A stretch of 64,000 nt of DNA from Devosia sp. ZB163 (GCF_028613635.1 NZ_JAQRMY010000002.1:744001-808000), one strand, 5' to 3'; positions 7,579-17,910 are shown, numbered from the stretch's first letter. A program made the numbers and translations. Notes: generated by a model from the letters alone, not told the origin.

Positions 7579-10143
7579 ATGGCCCCTCTGCCACTCGACG
7601 AGGACAACTACCCCAGTCCGCTAGTGAACCGTGGTCGCCCCGCCGCCGGGCTCTGGCGCGTCGTGGCGCTGGCCGGATTCTTCATTCTCGTTGCCGTTCT
7701 CATCGCCACGCTGGGCGATCAGCTCCCGGCCGATCTGATCCTCGTCTTCCTCGGGCTGCTCGCCGTGGTCGGCGTATTCTGCCTCTTCGCCATCGCAGCG
7801 GGCCTGTTCCGGTTCTCGGCCAGCGAGGATACCCAGACGCTGAGCCGCGCCGTGGTCGACAGCCTGCCGTTCGGAGCGGTGGTGACCGACCGGGACGGCA
7901 AGATCAGTTACGTCAACGCCCACTATGGCGAGTTCGCCGGCGGCGTCACGGATGGCGTGCCGGTCTCCGTGCCGCGCTTGTTCGCGGGCGAGCCGGAAGC
8001 CGCCGAAGCCATCTACCGCCTGGCGCGTGCCGCACGTGATGGCCGACCTGCGCTGGAGGACCTCCGTATCATCGGCGGCCTCGGCGGCTCGGTCGGCGGT
8101 TCGACCAAGCCCTTCTGGTACCGGGTCGGCGTCCGCGCGCTGCCCTCGATCGGCGAGGGTGGCAAGCCGCTCGTGCTTTGGACGGTCGAGGACATCACCC
8201 GCGACCGCGAACGGCAGGACCACGCCTTCATCGAGCTGCAGCGGGCTATCGACTACCTCGATCACGCGCCGGCCGGCTTCTTCTCGGCCGATGCGAAGGG
8301 CAGGGTGCAGTACCTCAACTCGACCCTGGCCGACTGGCTGGGCTATGACCTCGCCGAGTTCGAATCCACCGCCATCCGGCTCGACGACATCGTGCGCGGC
8401 GATGGCTCGACGCTGCTGATGCGCGGCCGCTCGGACGGCGAGATTCGCACCGAGATCATCGACATCGACCTCGTGCGCCGCAACGGCACCAGCTTTCCGG
8501 TTCGCCTGATGCATCGCGCCGCCCGCCTTGCCGATGGCGAGCTTGGCGAGACCCGGACTCTGGTTCTCGATCGCCGCCAGGGGGCGGACACGGAAGAGGC
8601 CCTGCGCGCTTCGGAAGTGCGTTTCTCGCGCTTCTTCAACGACACGCCGTTCGCCATTGCGACGCTCGACCAGTCGGGCCGCATCATCCGCACCAATGCG
8701 CCGTTCGGGCGCATCTTCGATTGGCATGGCGGCGAGAAGTCCATCGACATGCAGCCCATGGTGGAGCTGCTTGCCGAGGGCAACCGCGACGCCCTCCAGA
8801 AGGCCATAGCCGCCGCGCTCGCCAGCCGCTCGGAGATCGAGCCGGTGGACGCCCTCCTGGCCGGCACCAGCGATCACGCAGTCCGGCTCTATGTCTCCGG
8901 TTCCGAGACAGCCGAGGGCTCAGCCGAGCGGATCAACGTCTACGCACTGGATATGACCGAGCAGCGCAAGCTCGAGGCGCAGTTCGCCCAGGGCCAGAAG
9001 ATGCAGGCCGTCGGCCAACTCGCGGGCGGCGTGGCACACGACTTCAACAACGTGCTCACCGCCATCATCGGTTTCGCCGACCTGCTGCTGTTGAAGCACA
9101 AGCCGGGTGATCCGAGCTTTGCCGACCTCATGTCGATCAAGAACAGCGCCAACCGCGCTGCCGGCCTGACGCGCCAGCTCCTCGCCTTCTCCCGCCGGCA
9201 GACGCTGCGCCCGCAGGTGCTCGAGGTGCCGGGCCATCTCGACGACCTGACGGTGCTGCTAAAGCGCCTGATCGGGGAGCAGATCACGCTCGGCGTCGAG
9301 CATTCGACGAACGTCTGGCCCGTGAAGGCCGATCTCGTGCAGCTCGAGCAGGTGGTGGTGAACCTCGTCGTCAACGCCCGCGACGCCATGCCGAACGGCG
9401 GCACCATCACGCTGCGCACCCGCAACGTCACCGAGCAGGAAGCGCAAGGTTTCACCTACACGGGCATGCCGCCGGCCGACTACGTGCTGATCGAGGTCGA
9501 GGATACCGGCACCGGCATGTCGCCCGAGATCCTCGAGAAAATCTTCGAGCCGTTCTTCTCGACCAAGGAACTCGGCAAGGGCACCGGCCTCGGTCTCTCG
9601 ACGGTGTACGGCATCGTCAAGCAGAGCTCGGGCTTCATCTACACCGACTCCGTCGTCGGCAAGGGCACGACCTTCCGTATCTTCCTGCCGCGCCACGTGC
9701 CGACGGAAGGGGAAGTGCCGGTCAAGCAGGTCGCCGCCCCGGTCAAGGACCTTACGGGTCACGAGCGCATCCTGCTGGTCGAGGACGAGGACAGCGTCCG
9801 TGCCTTCTCCGCCCGTGCCTTGCGCACCACGGGCTACGAGGTCTTCGAGGCCGATTCCGGCGACGAGGCGCTCGATGTGCTCGACGAGCTGAACTACGAG
9901 ATCGACCTCATGATCTCGGATGTTGTAATGCCCGAAATGGATGGGCCGACCCTGCTCACCAAGGTCCGCGAGCGCGTCCCCGACCTCAAGGTCATCTTCG
10001 TCTCCGGCTATGCCGAGGAGAATGTCCGCCAGGATATCGCGGACAACCAGAGCGTCGAGTTCCTGCCCAAGCCCTATTCGCTCGACCAGATCAACACCAA
10101 GGTGAAGGACGTGCTGGGCAAGGTGGATCTGGGCCAGGAGTAG
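7579..10143 (+). CDS. cckA: Hybrid sensor histidine kinase CckA
   Basis: CckA is the membrane kinase/phosphatase that feeds phosphate through ChpT to CtrA in alphaproteobacteria. The 854 residues contain two membrane spans (about 26-46 and 52-76), PAS-like sensor regions (about 85-215, 225-335 and 345-450) and a dimerisation box [12 protein letters not shown] with His487. An HATPase domain with DTGTGM and [16 protein letters not shown] follows. A C-terminal receiver domain starts ILLVEDE and has Asp781 within [11 protein letters not shown]. The domain order TM-PAS-HisKA-HATPase-REC and the length match CckA closely. It lies near flagellar genes carrying a CtrA box, consistent with the pathway. 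Confidence 0.95.
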   Translation: MAPLPLDEDNYPSPLVNRGRPAAGLWRVVALAGFFILVAVLIATLGDQLPADLILVFLGLLAVVGVFCLFAIAAGLFRFSASEDTQTLSRAVVDSLPFGAVVTDRDGKISYVNAHYGEFAGGVTDGVPVSVPRLFAGEPEAAEAIYRLARAARDGRPALEDLRIIGGLGGSVGGSTKPFWYRVGVRALPSIGEGGKPLVLWTVEDITRDRERQDHAFIELQRAIDYLDHAPAGFFSADAKGRVQYLNSTLADWLGYDLAEFESTAIRLDDIVRGDGSTLLMRGRSDGEIRTEIIDIDLVRRNGTSFPVRLMHRAARLADGELGETRTLVLDRRQGADTEEALRASEVRFSRFFNDTPFAIATLDQSGRIIRTNAPFGRIFDWHGGEKSIDMQPMVELLAEGNRDALQKAIAAALASRSEIEPVDALLAGTSDHAVRLYVSGSETAEGSAERINVYALDMTEQRKLEAQFAQGQKMQAVGQLAGGVAHDFNNVLTAIIGFADLLLLKHKPGDPSFADLMSIKNSANRAAGLTRQLLAFSRRQTLRPQVLEVPGHLDDLTVLLKRLIGEQITLGVEHSTNVWPVKADLVQLEQVVVNLVVNARDAMPNGGTITLRTRNVTEQEAQGFTYTGMPPADYVLIEVEDTGTGMSPEILEKIFEPFFSTKELGKGTGLGLSTVYGIVKQSSGFIYTDSVVGKGTTFRIFLPRHVPTEGEVPVKQVAAPVKDLTGHERILLVEDEDSVRAFSARALRTTGYEVFEADSGDEALDVLDELNYEIDLMISDVVMPEMDGPTLLTKVRERVPDLKVIFVSGYAEENVRQDIADNQSVEFLPKPYSLDQINTKVKDVLGKVDLGQE

Positions 10144-10187
10144 CTGGGCGGTAGCGTTTCGGGCCGACCGGGCCTATATGGCTGGGC

Positions 10188-11366
10188 ATGGATACCAGCC
10201 TGCCCAAACTCGACCAGTTTCTCGCCGCCGTCGAAGCCGCCACTACCGATGGTTCACTCGTGCGGCTGGCGCTGCGCATGCCGTTCGGCGCCGACGAGAC
10301 GCTGAAGAGCGTCGATATCAAGCCCGCGACCATCCGCGATGCGCTGAAGCTCAGCTTTACCTTCCACCACAAGACCCGCGACCTGACCCAGAACCATCCG
10401 CCGGATGGTGCCATCGGGCAGCTCAAGCGCTTGATCGAAAAGGACTTTCGGCAGGCGTTCCTGTTCACGACCGGGTTCGACCTGGCCTATGACGCGCAGG
10501 GCAAGCAGCCCCGCCTGAAGCAGACCGAGGCGACGAGCAAGGCCCCCGCCACGCTGGAGCATGACCGCGAAAAGGCGAGGCCGATCAAGGCTGTAGAAGC
10601 GAACTGGCTGGCAGCGTTGGGCGTCACCGGCGCCGATGGGCAGGTGCTCAAGGCGGCGGGCGACAAGTTTCGGCAGATCAACCGCTACGTCGAGATTCTT
10701 GGACCATTGCTGAAGGCGATCCCGCCGGACCGGTTGAAGCGGGTGGTCGATATGGGGGCCGGCAAGGGCTACCTGACCTTCGCGGTCGCGGACTACTTGT
10801 GCCAGTTGGACCGGCAATCCACCGACGTTGTCGGTGTCGAATTCCGGCAGGATCTGGTGGACTTCTGCAACCGCACCGCGCAGGACTCAGAGATCGGCAA
10901 CCTGAGCTTCGCGCAGGGCACGATCGAGAGCTTCGACTCAACCGGCGCCGACGCGCTGATCGCCCTCCATGCCTGCGACACGGCCACCGATGATGCCATC
11001 GCCAAGGGCATCGCCGCCGGAGCAGAGCTGATCGTCGTCGCGCCGTGCTGCCACAAGCAGATCCGCCGCGAGATGGAAGCGGCGCACCAGGGCACCGACC
11101 TCGATTTCGTCACCCGCCACGGCATCTTCCTCGAGCGCCAGGCCGAGATGGTCACCGACGCCATGCGCGCCATGATCCTCGAGCACTTCGGTTACTCGAC
11201 CAAGGTCTTCGAGTTCATCTCGGACGTCCATACGCCCAAGAACGTCCTGATCGTCGGCACGAAGACGCGGCGTGGCAAGGATGCCGGCGCCCTCAAGCGC
11301 CTCGAGGCGGCGAAGGCCTATTTCGGCATCCGCCGCCACCATCTCGAGGACGCGCTCGGGCTGTAG
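10188..11366 (+). CDS. Class I SAM-dependent methyltransferase, function unknown
   Basis: The 392-residue protein has a variable N-terminal half (about 1-170) and a Rossmann-type methyltransferase domain. Motif I is VVDMGAGKGYLT near 186-197, followed by VVGVEFRQDLVDFCN. Further on is ALHACDTATDDAIAKGI and VVAPCCHKQIRREM, a pattern found in the METTL25/GSTCD-like group. The C-terminus has a helical cap ending AYFGIRRHHLEDALGL. The substrate is not evident; RNA or small-molecule methylation are both possible. The gene starts 44 bases after cckA and is convergent with the aldo/keto reductase. Confidence 0.88.
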   Translation: MDTSLPKLDQFLAAVEAATTDGSLVRLALRMPFGADETLKSVDIKPATIRDALKLSFTFHHKTRDLTQNHPPDGAIGQLKRLIEKDFRQAFLFTTGFDLAYDAQGKQPRLKQTEATSKAPATLEHDREKARPIKAVEANWLAALGVTGADGQVLKAAGDKFRQINRYVEILGPLLKAIPPDRLKRVVDMGAGKGYLTFAVADYLCQLDRQSTDVVGVEFRQDLVDFCNRTAQDSEIGNLSFAQGTIESFDSTGADALIALHACDTATDDAIAKGIAAGAELIVVAPCCHKQIRREMEAAHQGTDLDFVTRHGIFLERQAEMVTDAMRAMILEHFGYSTKVFEFISDVHTPKNVLIVGTKTRRGKDAGALKRLEAAKAYFGIRRHHLEDALGL

Positions 11367-11378
11367 CGCCCGGGAGTC

Positions 11379-12425
11379 TCAGGCCACGCGTCCGTTCGGT
11401 AACGGTGTACCCGCAACGACCAGCTTCTTGTCGGCCAGCGCGTCCCAGAAGGCGGCCGGGATCGACGTGTTCCACCACTTGAGGATGCCTTCGAGCTCGG
11501 CGGGCGATTTCGGACCGGTGAGGACCGAGACCACGACGTCGTCGGCGAGGCCGAACTGCAGCGCGGCGGCGCCGAGCGGGATATTGAACTCGTCGCAGAC
11601 GGCGCGGAGGCCGCTGACCTTCTCGACGATGTGCGGCGGCGCCTTCTGGTAGGCGCCGTTGCTGGGCCCCCATACGTCCGTGCCCGCGAGAATGCCGGCA
11701 GCGAACGGACCGGCCGCGATCACCGACGTGCCGTGCGCCTTGCAGAGCGGGAACAGCGTCTCGAGCGGCGACTGCTCGATGAGGTTGTAGCGGTTGGCGA
11801 TGAGGAATACGTCCCAGTTGCCGATGTCGAACGACTGGACGAGGGCCGGCACCTCGTTGACCCCGAGGCCGATGGCCTTGGCATCGCCGTTGCGCCGCAG
11901 CTCCTCGAGCGCCTTGTAGCCACCGCTCGCGAGGTCGGCCCAGTGCTTCTTGTTGCCTTCCTCGCCGTGGCTCTGCACGCCGATATCGTGGACGAGGAGG
12001 ATTTCGACGTGTCCGAGGCCGAGGCGCTGCAGGCTCGCCTCGTAGGAGCGCATGACCCCGTCATAGGTGTAGTCGTACTTGATCTCGAACGGGAACGGAT
12101 AGGTCCAGCCGCGCGGCACGGTACGGTCCGCTTCGGAACGGAGGGGACGCAGCAGGCGGCCGACCTTGGTGGAAATCGCGACGCCGTCCTGCCGGTAGCG
12201 CAGGGCATCGCCCATCAGGCGCTCGGAGCGTCCGTCGCCATAGTGGGGAGCAGTGTCGTAGTAGCCGATGCCGGCATCGAGCGCCGCCGTGACCGTGGCG
12301 CGCGCCTGATCGTCGGGAACCTCGTTGCCCATCATTCCGGCCAGCGTGGCGCCGCCGAGGCCAAGCTCGGTCATTTCGAGGTCGGTCCGTCCGACGCGGC
12401 GCTTCCTGAAGGCACTGGCGGTCAT
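11379..12425 (-). CDS. Aldo/keto reductase
   Basis: This 348-residue TIM-barrel oxidoreductase uses NAD(P)H to reduce or oxidise sugars or aldehydes. The catalytic tetrad is visible as Asp57 and Tyr62 (in YYDTAPHYGDGRSE), Lys87 (ISTKVG) and His146 (LLVHDIG). The cofactor region is GPFAAGIL plus VLTGPKSPAEL near the C-terminus. Overall it resembles the D-threo-aldose 1-dehydrogenase / pyridoxal 4-dehydrogenase subgroup. A GGAGAG lies before the ATG. It follows the secretion genes on the same strand after 141 bases, but nothing links it to them functionally. Confidence 0.92.
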   Translation of the reverse strand: MTASAFRKRRVGRTDLEMTELGLGGATLAGMMGNEVPDDQARATVTAALDAGIGYYDTAPHYGDGRSERLMGDALRYRQDGVAISTKVGRLLRPLRSEADRTVPRGWTYPFPFEIKYDYTYDGVMRSYEASLQRLGLGHVEILLVHDIGVQSHGEEGNKKHWADLASGGYKALEELRRNGDAKAIGLGVNEVPALVQSFDIGNWDVFLIANRYNLIEQSPLETLFPLCKAHGTSVIAAGPFAAGILAGTDVWGPSNGAYQKAPPHIVEKVSGLRAVCDEFNIPLGAAALQFGLADDVVVSVLTGPKSPAELEGILKWWNTSIPAAFWDALADKKLVVAGTPLPNGRVA

Positions 12426-12566
12426 TCGTCTACTCTCCTTGGCGCCGTCCGGCCGGCGGCGGAAACTGACATGTTAGTTGGAAGGGGTAAAGCAGCCAGA
12501 GCGCCAAGTGGCAAGAGCGGCTGCGTTTTTCCCACCGGGAGACAGGCGGGATGCCCGCCGCAGACC

Positions 12567-13865
12567 TCAATCCTCGCGGAACGCGTGGCTCAGCTGCGCA
12601 GTCAGCGGTCCGAGCAGGTAGCTCAGCACTGTCCGGTCGGCCGTCCTGAGGAAGGCCTCGGCCGGCATGCCGGCGACGAGGTGCTGGCCTCGCGGCAGGC
12701 GACGCACCTCGGACTCCGGCAAGCCGATGCGCACCGAGAAATAGGCGATGCCGGTCGCCGGATCGCGAGACAGGTCCGGCGAGACGGAGTCGACCCGCGC
12801 CACGAGCTCGGGCGTGGTCCGCGCGTCGAGGCCGAGGAGACGGATCGTTGCTGTCTGGCCGATGGCGAGCTTGTCGACATCGAGTGGCGAGGCGCGTGCC
12901 TCGAGGACCAGCCGGTCGTTATTGGGAACCACCAGCATCAGCGTTTCGCCGGCCGACACGACCCCACCGACGGTGCGGACGATCGACTCGTGGACGGTGC
13001 CGGATTGCGGCGCACGGATCTCCAGCCGGGCCAATCGATCCTCGGCGGCGATCTTCTGCTGCATCAATTCGGCGACCTGCAACCCGACATCGCGCATCTC
13101 CTCGAGCACTCCGGAACGGAAAGTGGCGACCGTCTCGGCAAGTCTCGCGCGGTTGGCGGCAATGGCGGCGCGGGCAGACGCGATCTCGGCCGCGAGGCTG
13201 CCTGCCTCGCCTTCGAGCTGCGCAAGATCACGCTTCGCCGTCGTGACCTTGGCCTCGGGGACGAGGCCATCGCTGAAGAGCGTCTCGGCATCCGCCAGCT
13301 CGCCGGCGACAATGTCCGCCTGCGCCTTGACCGAAGCCTGCTGCGCTTCGAGGCCGGTGATCTGCTCGCCCAGTTGCGCGATCTGCTCCTCGATCTGGCC
13401 GTTGAACCCGGCCTGTGCCGCGGCGCGGCTCTGGCGCAGAGTGTCCTGTTCGACGACCAGCCGCCGCAGCGTATCGCGGTCGGGCCAGTCGTCCAGCGAT
13501 CGCGGAAGCGTAACGGACGCGTTCCCGGTGCTCTCGGCGCGCAGGCGCGCTTCGAGCGCGAAGGCGCCGCTGAGTTGCGAGACGATCACGGCGAGGTTGG
13601 CCGCAACGGTCGTTCCGTCGAGGCGGAGCAGCGGCTGGCCGGCGCTGACCGGATCGCCGTCTTTCACCAGGATCTCGGTGACGACGCCCCCCTCGGGATG
13701 CTGCACGCGCTTGGTGCCCTCGATGGGGACGATGCTGCCCTGGGCGATCACCGCGCCCGCGATTTCGGTCGTGCCGGCCCAGCCTCCGAGCGCGGCGACG
13801 AAGATCGCGATTGCGGCGAGGCCGACGAGCGCATGGCGGCGGAGACTTCGGAGAGGATCAGCCAC
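12567..13865 (-). CDS. Type I secretion periplasmic adaptor (HlyD/PrtE family)
   Basis: The 432-residue membrane-fusion protein bridges the ABC exporter in the inner membrane and a TolC-type channel. It has one N-terminal membrane span (about 13-31), a lipoyl/barrel-sandwich half near 38-75 (VIAQGSIVPIEGTKRVQHPEGG, shown here in part), long helical hairpins at about 95-280 and a second half with IRAPQSGTVHE. The start is GTG, overlapping the permease gene by 8 bases, so they are translationally coupled. Together with the upstream exporter and RTX protein it forms a type I secretion unit of the PrtDE type. Confidence 0.94.
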   Translation of the reverse strand: MADPLRSLRRHALVGLAAIAIFVAALGGWAGTTEIAGAVIAQGSIVPIEGTKRVQHPEGGVVTEILVKDGDPVSAGQPLLRLDGTTVAANLAVIVSQLSGAFALEARLRAESTGNASVTLPRSLDDWPDRDTLRRLVVEQDTLRQSRAAAQAGFNGQIEEQIAQLGEQITGLEAQQASVKAQADIVAGELADAETLFSDGLVPEAKVTTAKRDLAQLEGEAGSLAAEIASARAAIAANRARLAETVATFRSGVLEEMRDVGLQVAELMQQKIAAEDRLARLEIRAPQSGTVHESIVRTVGGVVSAGETLMLVVPNNDRLVLEARASPLDVDKLAIGQTATIRLLGLDARTTPELVARVDSVSPDLSRDPATGIAYFSVRIGLPESEVRRLPRGQHLVAGMPAEAFLRTADRTVLSYLLGPLTAQLSHAFRED

Positions 13866-15573
13866 TGACGCGGACCCCTTCGATACGTGCGGCCGGCGTC
13901 GTCACCTGTCGCAGCACCTCGTCCTTGGCGCCGAAGGCCGCCTGCCGTCCTCCGACGAGGTAGAGCAGCCGGTCGCAGACCGCGATCGCGCTCGGCCGGT
14001 GGGCGATGACGATGACGATTGCCCCGCGCTCCCGGGCCTGGCGCAGTCCGGCGGTCATGGCATCGTCGCCGGCGAAGTCGAGGTTGGAGTTGGGCTCGTC
14101 GAGGACGAGGAGGAAGGGATCGCCGTAGAAGGCGCGGGCGAGCCCGATGCGCTGGCGCTGGCCGGCCGAGAGCGCGGCGCCACGGCTGCCGATCCGCGTC
14201 TCGTACCCGTCGGGCAGGGCGGCGATCATGTCGTGCACACTGGCCAGCCTCGCGGCCTTGAGGATGGTCTCGCTGTCTGCGTCGGACCGGAAACGGGCGA
14301 TGTTTTCGGCCACCGTGCCATCGAACAGACCCACGGATTGCGGGAGGTAGCCGACGCGACGGCCAAGAAGACCGGGCTCGTAATGCGCGAGTTCCGAACC
14401 ATCGAGCCGGATCTCGCCTGTGTATGCCGGCCACACGCCGACCAGCGCGCGTGCCAGCGATGTCTTCCCCGAACCCGACAGCCCGAGCACACCCATGGCC
14501 TCACCGGCCGCGAGTGAGAAGCTGACGCCTGAAACCAGTGGCGGGGCCTCCGGGCCGGGGCCGGTCGCGAGGTTGCGCACGTCGAGTCGCCGGTGCGGAT
14601 CGGGCAGGGCCAATGCTCGCGGTGCGGCACTGGAAGACGCGACCACCGGTCCGATCCGCTTCAGCGCCTGTGTCGCGCTCACGAGCCCGCGCCAGTGCGC
14701 CACCACCTGCTCCACTGGAGCGAGCGCCCGCGACGTTACGATGGATGCTGCAATCATCAGGCCGGCCGAGAGCTCGCCGCGGATCACCAGCCACGCCCCG
14801 AGCGCGAGCACCGCCGACTGGAGCAGCAGGCGGAACGACTTGGTTACCGATGCATAGAGCGCGCCGATGTCCGCCGAGCGGTATTGCAGGCCGGAGACGA
14901 CGGCCGACCGTGCCTGCCAGCGCGCCTTGATATCCTCGATCATGCCCATCGCGAAGATCGGCTCGGCATTGATGCGGGCGTCCTCGGCGAAGGCCTGCCG
15001 TGCGACCTGCGCCGTAGTGGCTTCGCTCGCCGGCCGCGCCGTAAGGCGCTCGTTGAAGACGAGCAGCAGGATGGCCGCCACCGCGCCACCAGTCGCCAGC
15101 CAGCCAAGCGCCGGATGGAAGAGGAAGACGATCAGCAGATAGACGGGCAGCCAGGGCAGGTCGAGCAGCGCCATCGGACCGGGGCTCGCCACATACTGCC
15201 GGATGGTATCGACGTCCCGCACCGGATCGGACCGCAGCCCCAGCGGCGAAAGGGCGAGCCTCAGCGAGGCCCGGAACGCCTCCGGCGCGAGATCCGCCTC
15301 GATCACCCCGGCGAAGCGCGCCGCCATGCGCGAGCGCAGCAGATCGATAAGGGCAAGAAAGCCATAGGTCGCAGCGACGAGCAGGAACAGGGCCACCAGC
15401 GTCGGCACCGAGCGGCTCGCCAGCACGCGGTCGTACACCTGCAGCATGAAGAGCGGGCCGGTGAGAACCAGGAGGTTCGCGGCAAAGCTCAGCACGCCCA
15501 GTGCAAGGATGGGAAGGCGGGTGCGCCTCACGAGGGCGCGGACGACGCTCGTCCGCCGGGCGCCGTTCGGCAT
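13858..15573 (-). CDS. Type I secretion ABC exporter, PrtD-type permease/ATPase
   Basis: The 571 residues hold an N-terminal six-helix exporter domain (about 20-300) and a nucleotide-binding domain with Walker A GLSGSGKT at 364-371, signature LSAGQ at 468-472 and Walker B LLVLDEP at 488-494. It lacks an N-terminal peptidase or peptidase-like extension, as in PrtD/AprD exporters that handle RTX substrates with an uncleaved C-terminal signal. It is coupled to the adaptor gene and lies 237 bases downstream of the RTX gene, after that gene's terminator. No TolC homologue is in the window. Confidence 0.95.
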   Translation of the reverse strand: MPNGARRTSVVRALVRRTRLPILALGVLSFAANLLVLTGPLFMLQVYDRVLASRSVPTLVALFLLVAATYGFLALIDLLRSRMAARFAGVIEADLAPEAFRASLRLALSPLGLRSDPVRDVDTIRQYVASPGPMALLDLPWLPVYLLIVFLFHPALGWLATGGAVAAILLLVFNERLTARPASEATTAQVARQAFAEDARINAEPIFAMGMIEDIKARWQARSAVVSGLQYRSADIGALYASVTKSFRLLLQSAVLALGAWLVIRGELSAGLMIAASIVTSRALAPVEQVVAHWRGLVSATQALKRIGPVVASSSAAPRALALPDPHRRLDVRNLATGPGPEAPPLVSGVSFSLAAGEAMGVLGLSGSGKTSLARALVGVWPAYTGEIRLDGSELAHYEPGLLGRRVGYLPQSVGLFDGTVAENIARFRSDADSETILKAARLASVHDMIAALPDGYETRIGSRGAALSAGQRQRIGLARAFYGDPFLLVLDEPNSNLDFAGDDAMTAGLRQARERGAIVIVIAHRPSAIAVCDRLLYLVGGRQAAFGAKDEVLRQVTTPAARIEGVRVSG

Positions 15574-15708
15574 GTCGTTACCCCGTCGCTAACCCGTTTC
15601 GGGCAACCGGCCACAGTCTCGGCATCGCAGGCGGCGGCCTGAACCGGTGACGGAGCGAGGGCAGCCATGTGCGCCATGCATGCGTGAACAGGCGCCGCCC
15701 ACTAAAAA

Positions 15709-15733
15709 GCCCCGGAACGCGGAGTTCCGGGGC
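15709..15733 (-). terminator. Rho-independent terminator of the RTX gene
   Basis: A perfect 10-base stem (GCCCCGGAAC with GTTCCGGGGC, 5-base loop) is followed on the minus strand by TTTTTAGT. It lies 78 bases after the RTX stop and before the exporter gene, so secreted-protein and exporter mRNAs are at least partly separated. Confidence 0.9.
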
Positions 15734-15810
15734 CAGTGACGGCACGGTGGCTGTGCCGCATTTTTCAGCAGGCGAGGTTTGGGGATCCCGCTGCCGAATT
15801 CGAATGCACG

Positions 15811-17910
15811 TCAGACGATCCAGTCAGAGGACGAAAGCAGCGACTCAAGTGTGGCGCCATTGAGTCCCAGCCGCAGGCTTTCCCCAGCCGCATCGGCCAC
15901 CCGGATCTCGACGTGATAGCCGCTGCCATCCACATCGATGCCGAGGCTGTCGAACGTGTCGCCGCCCGTCGTTGCAGCCTCGTTGAAGGCAGCGAGGAAG
16001 GCGGAGGCTGAGGCAAAACGGGTGAGGCCGATATCGAGCCGGTCCCCCGACTTGAGCGAGAAATCCTCGATCGTGTCGCGCCCCGCCGAGAATACGAAGG
16101 TGTCCGCGCCGGAGCCGCCGTTGAGGAGATCGGTGCCGTCGCCGCCGAACAGCCGGTCGTTGCCCGCCTGTCCATAGAGCTCGTCGTCGCCTTCGCCGCC
16201 GGAGATGTAGTCGTTGCCGCCGCGCGCGAAGAACCGGTCGTCGCCTCCGAGGCCATAGAGCGAATTGGCCGCCTCATTGCCGGTGAAGCTGTTGGCCCGC
16301 TCGTTCCCGGTGCCGGTGGTGGCGGCGCTACCGGTGAGCTCCAGCGCCTCGCTGTCGGTGCCCAGCCTGAAGCTGTAGTCGGAGACGACGCGGTCGTAGC
16401 CATCGCCCGAGAGCACCACGTCGCGCGAGGAGCTGACGATGATGCGGTCGGCATCGTCAGTGCCGAAGTAGGTCGTCGGCAGGTCGGTGAGCGTCGAGGC
16501 CGCGACCGTGCCGTCCTTGAAGCGGAAGGCCTCGATGCCGCCGACGACGTCATAGGCGTCGCCCGGCTTGTGGACGACGAAGCGGCCGGAAATGTCGCGG
16601 GTGATGAGGTAGTCGTCGCCCTTGCCGGCATAGGAGAGGACATCCGTCCCCAGCCCGCCGTCGATCGTGTCGTTGCCGCCCGAGCCGATGACGAGGTCGT
16701 CGCCCTTTTCCGCATAGAGCAGGTCGCAGCCCTTGCCGCCGATGAGGATGTCGGCGCCGGCGCGGGCGCGGAAATAGGCGCCGTTGTCGGAAGCGACGAG
16801 CACCTCGCTCTTGTTGGTGCCGGCGACGGTCTGGAACGTGACCTTGTTCCCGTCCGGATAGGTCGGTGCGCCGTAGCTCGTGCCCTCGTCGTTGATGAAC
16901 AGCGTTGGCGACAGGTAGGTGGCTTCGAGTTCGGTTCGGACCGAGCTCAGCACCTCGATGACGTTGCCGTGGTCGGGGCCGCCATGCAGGTTGATGTCGC
17001 GGTTGGTCTCGCGCAGCTGGATCCGGTTGTTGGCCTCGCTGGTCCAGCTGGCGAAGAGCACGGCGTGGCGGGTGTCGAAGGCCTCGAGGCCGACGAGTTC
17101 GCTGTCGTAGGTGGCCTTGAGCTGGAAGGCATAGCCGTTGCCGCCGTCGCCCTTGTTGACCGCGCCGTCCACCGAGAGGTTCGAGGCCTCGAGGAAGATC
17201 GACTGCGCCACGGTGAAGCCGTTGGAGGGCGCGTTGTCGACGGCGATGTCGAACAGCTTCGCATGGCTGGTACCGGACAGCGAGATGACGTTCGAGCGGC
17301 CGAAGCTCGAGCTGACGTTGCTGAAGTCGCCGGGGTCCTGCTCGGCGAGGCCGGATTCCACCGAGAAGCCGCCGAGCCGCACGTTCTCGGCGACCTCGAT
17401 CTTCTGGATCGAGGCGATGGTGGAGAAGTCGAAGGCGAGGCCGTTGGTCAGCCGCACGGTATTGCCGTGGACCGAGGCCACTTCCACCATCGAGGTGCGC
17501 AGCGGCTTGTCCTCGCGCCACTCGGTGTCGCCGATCGAGTCGAGATATTCGTCCGTGTTCTCGAGCTCGACCCACAGCACGTCGCCGGTCTCGATACCCG
17601 TGGCATCGTCGAGCCGGAGGTACATCGAGCCTTCCGCGGCGGATTCGGAGAGGCCGAACTCGCCCGAGTAGCGCGGCACGTCGATCTCGCCGCCGACCTG
17701 GAAGGCGCCGCCGGAACGGGCGCTGCCCACGAGGTTGATGGTGGTGTGCCCGGAGCCGGTGCCCATCACGGTGACGTCGTCGCGGTCGATGACCACGGTG
17801 CGGTCGAACTCGAACTGCCCGGCACCGAGAAGGATGGTTTCGCCCGCCGGAGCGGAGTCAATAATGGCCTGCAGCGCGGCTGCGCTGGTCGATGCGGATA
17901 CGGTGATCAT
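15811..17910 (-). CDS. Secreted RTX calcium-binding protein with beta-helix domain
   Basis: This 699-residue protein is a probable type I secretion substrate. The N-terminal ~380 residues look like a right-handed beta-helix (pectate-lyase-like fold), starting with AGETILLGAGQFEFDRTVVI and rich in Asn, Val and Gly. RTX-type nonapeptides appear in two blocks: about 388-440 (GGKGCD, GSGGNDTIDGGLGTD) and about 552-607 (GGDDRF, GGNDYISGGEGDDELYG, GGDGTD, GGSGAD). There is no N-terminal signal peptide. The C-terminus ends SSDWIV, matching the Asp plus hydrophobic end (DFIV-type) of PrtD-exported proteins. I start it at 17910 because the upstream frame has no protein-like character. No enzymatic residues can be assigned, so lyase, epimerase and adhesin all remain possible. 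Confidence 0.9.
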   Translation of the reverse strand: MITVSASTSAAALQAIIDSAPAGETILLGAGQFEFDRTVVIDRDDVTVMGTGSGHTTINLVGSARSGGAFQVGGEIDVPRYSGEFGLSESAAEGSMYLRLDDATGIETGDVLWVELENTDEYLDSIGDTEWREDKPLRTSMVEVASVHGNTVRLTNGLAFDFSTIASIQKIEVAENVRLGGFSVESGLAEQDPGDFSNVSSSFGRSNVISLSGTSHAKLFDIAVDNAPSNGFTVAQSIFLEASNLSVDGAVNKGDGGNGYAFQLKATYDSELVGLEAFDTRHAVLFASWTSEANNRIQLRETNRDINLHGGPDHGNVIEVLSSVRTELEATYLSPTLFINDEGTSYGAPTYPDGNKVTFQTVAGTNKSEVLVASDNGAYFRARAGADILIGGKGCDLLYAEKGDDLVIGSGGNDTIDGGLGTDVLSYAGKGDDYLITRDISGRFVVHKPGDAYDVVGGIEAFRFKDGTVAASTLTDLPTTYFGTDDADRIIVSSSRDVVLSGDGYDRVVSDYSFRLGTDSEALELTGSAATTGTGNERANSFTGNEAANSLYGLGGDDRFFARGGNDYISGGEGDDELYGQAGNDRLFGGDGTDLLNGGSGADTFVFSAGRDTIEDFSLKSGDRLDIGLTRFASASAFLAAFNEAATTGGDTFDSLGIDVDGSGYHVEIRVADAAGESLRLGLNGATLESLLSSSDWIV

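Noticed and set aside
11631-13868. Rightward 745-codon frame across the aldo/keto reductase and adaptor genes
   Set aside because: Antisense to two well-supported genes and spans a start region; no family likeness.
15573-15811. Short rightward frames between the exporter gene and the RTX gene
   Set aside because: Arg/Ser/Cys-rich shadows that cross a clear terminator hairpin; no ribosome-binding site or family likeness.
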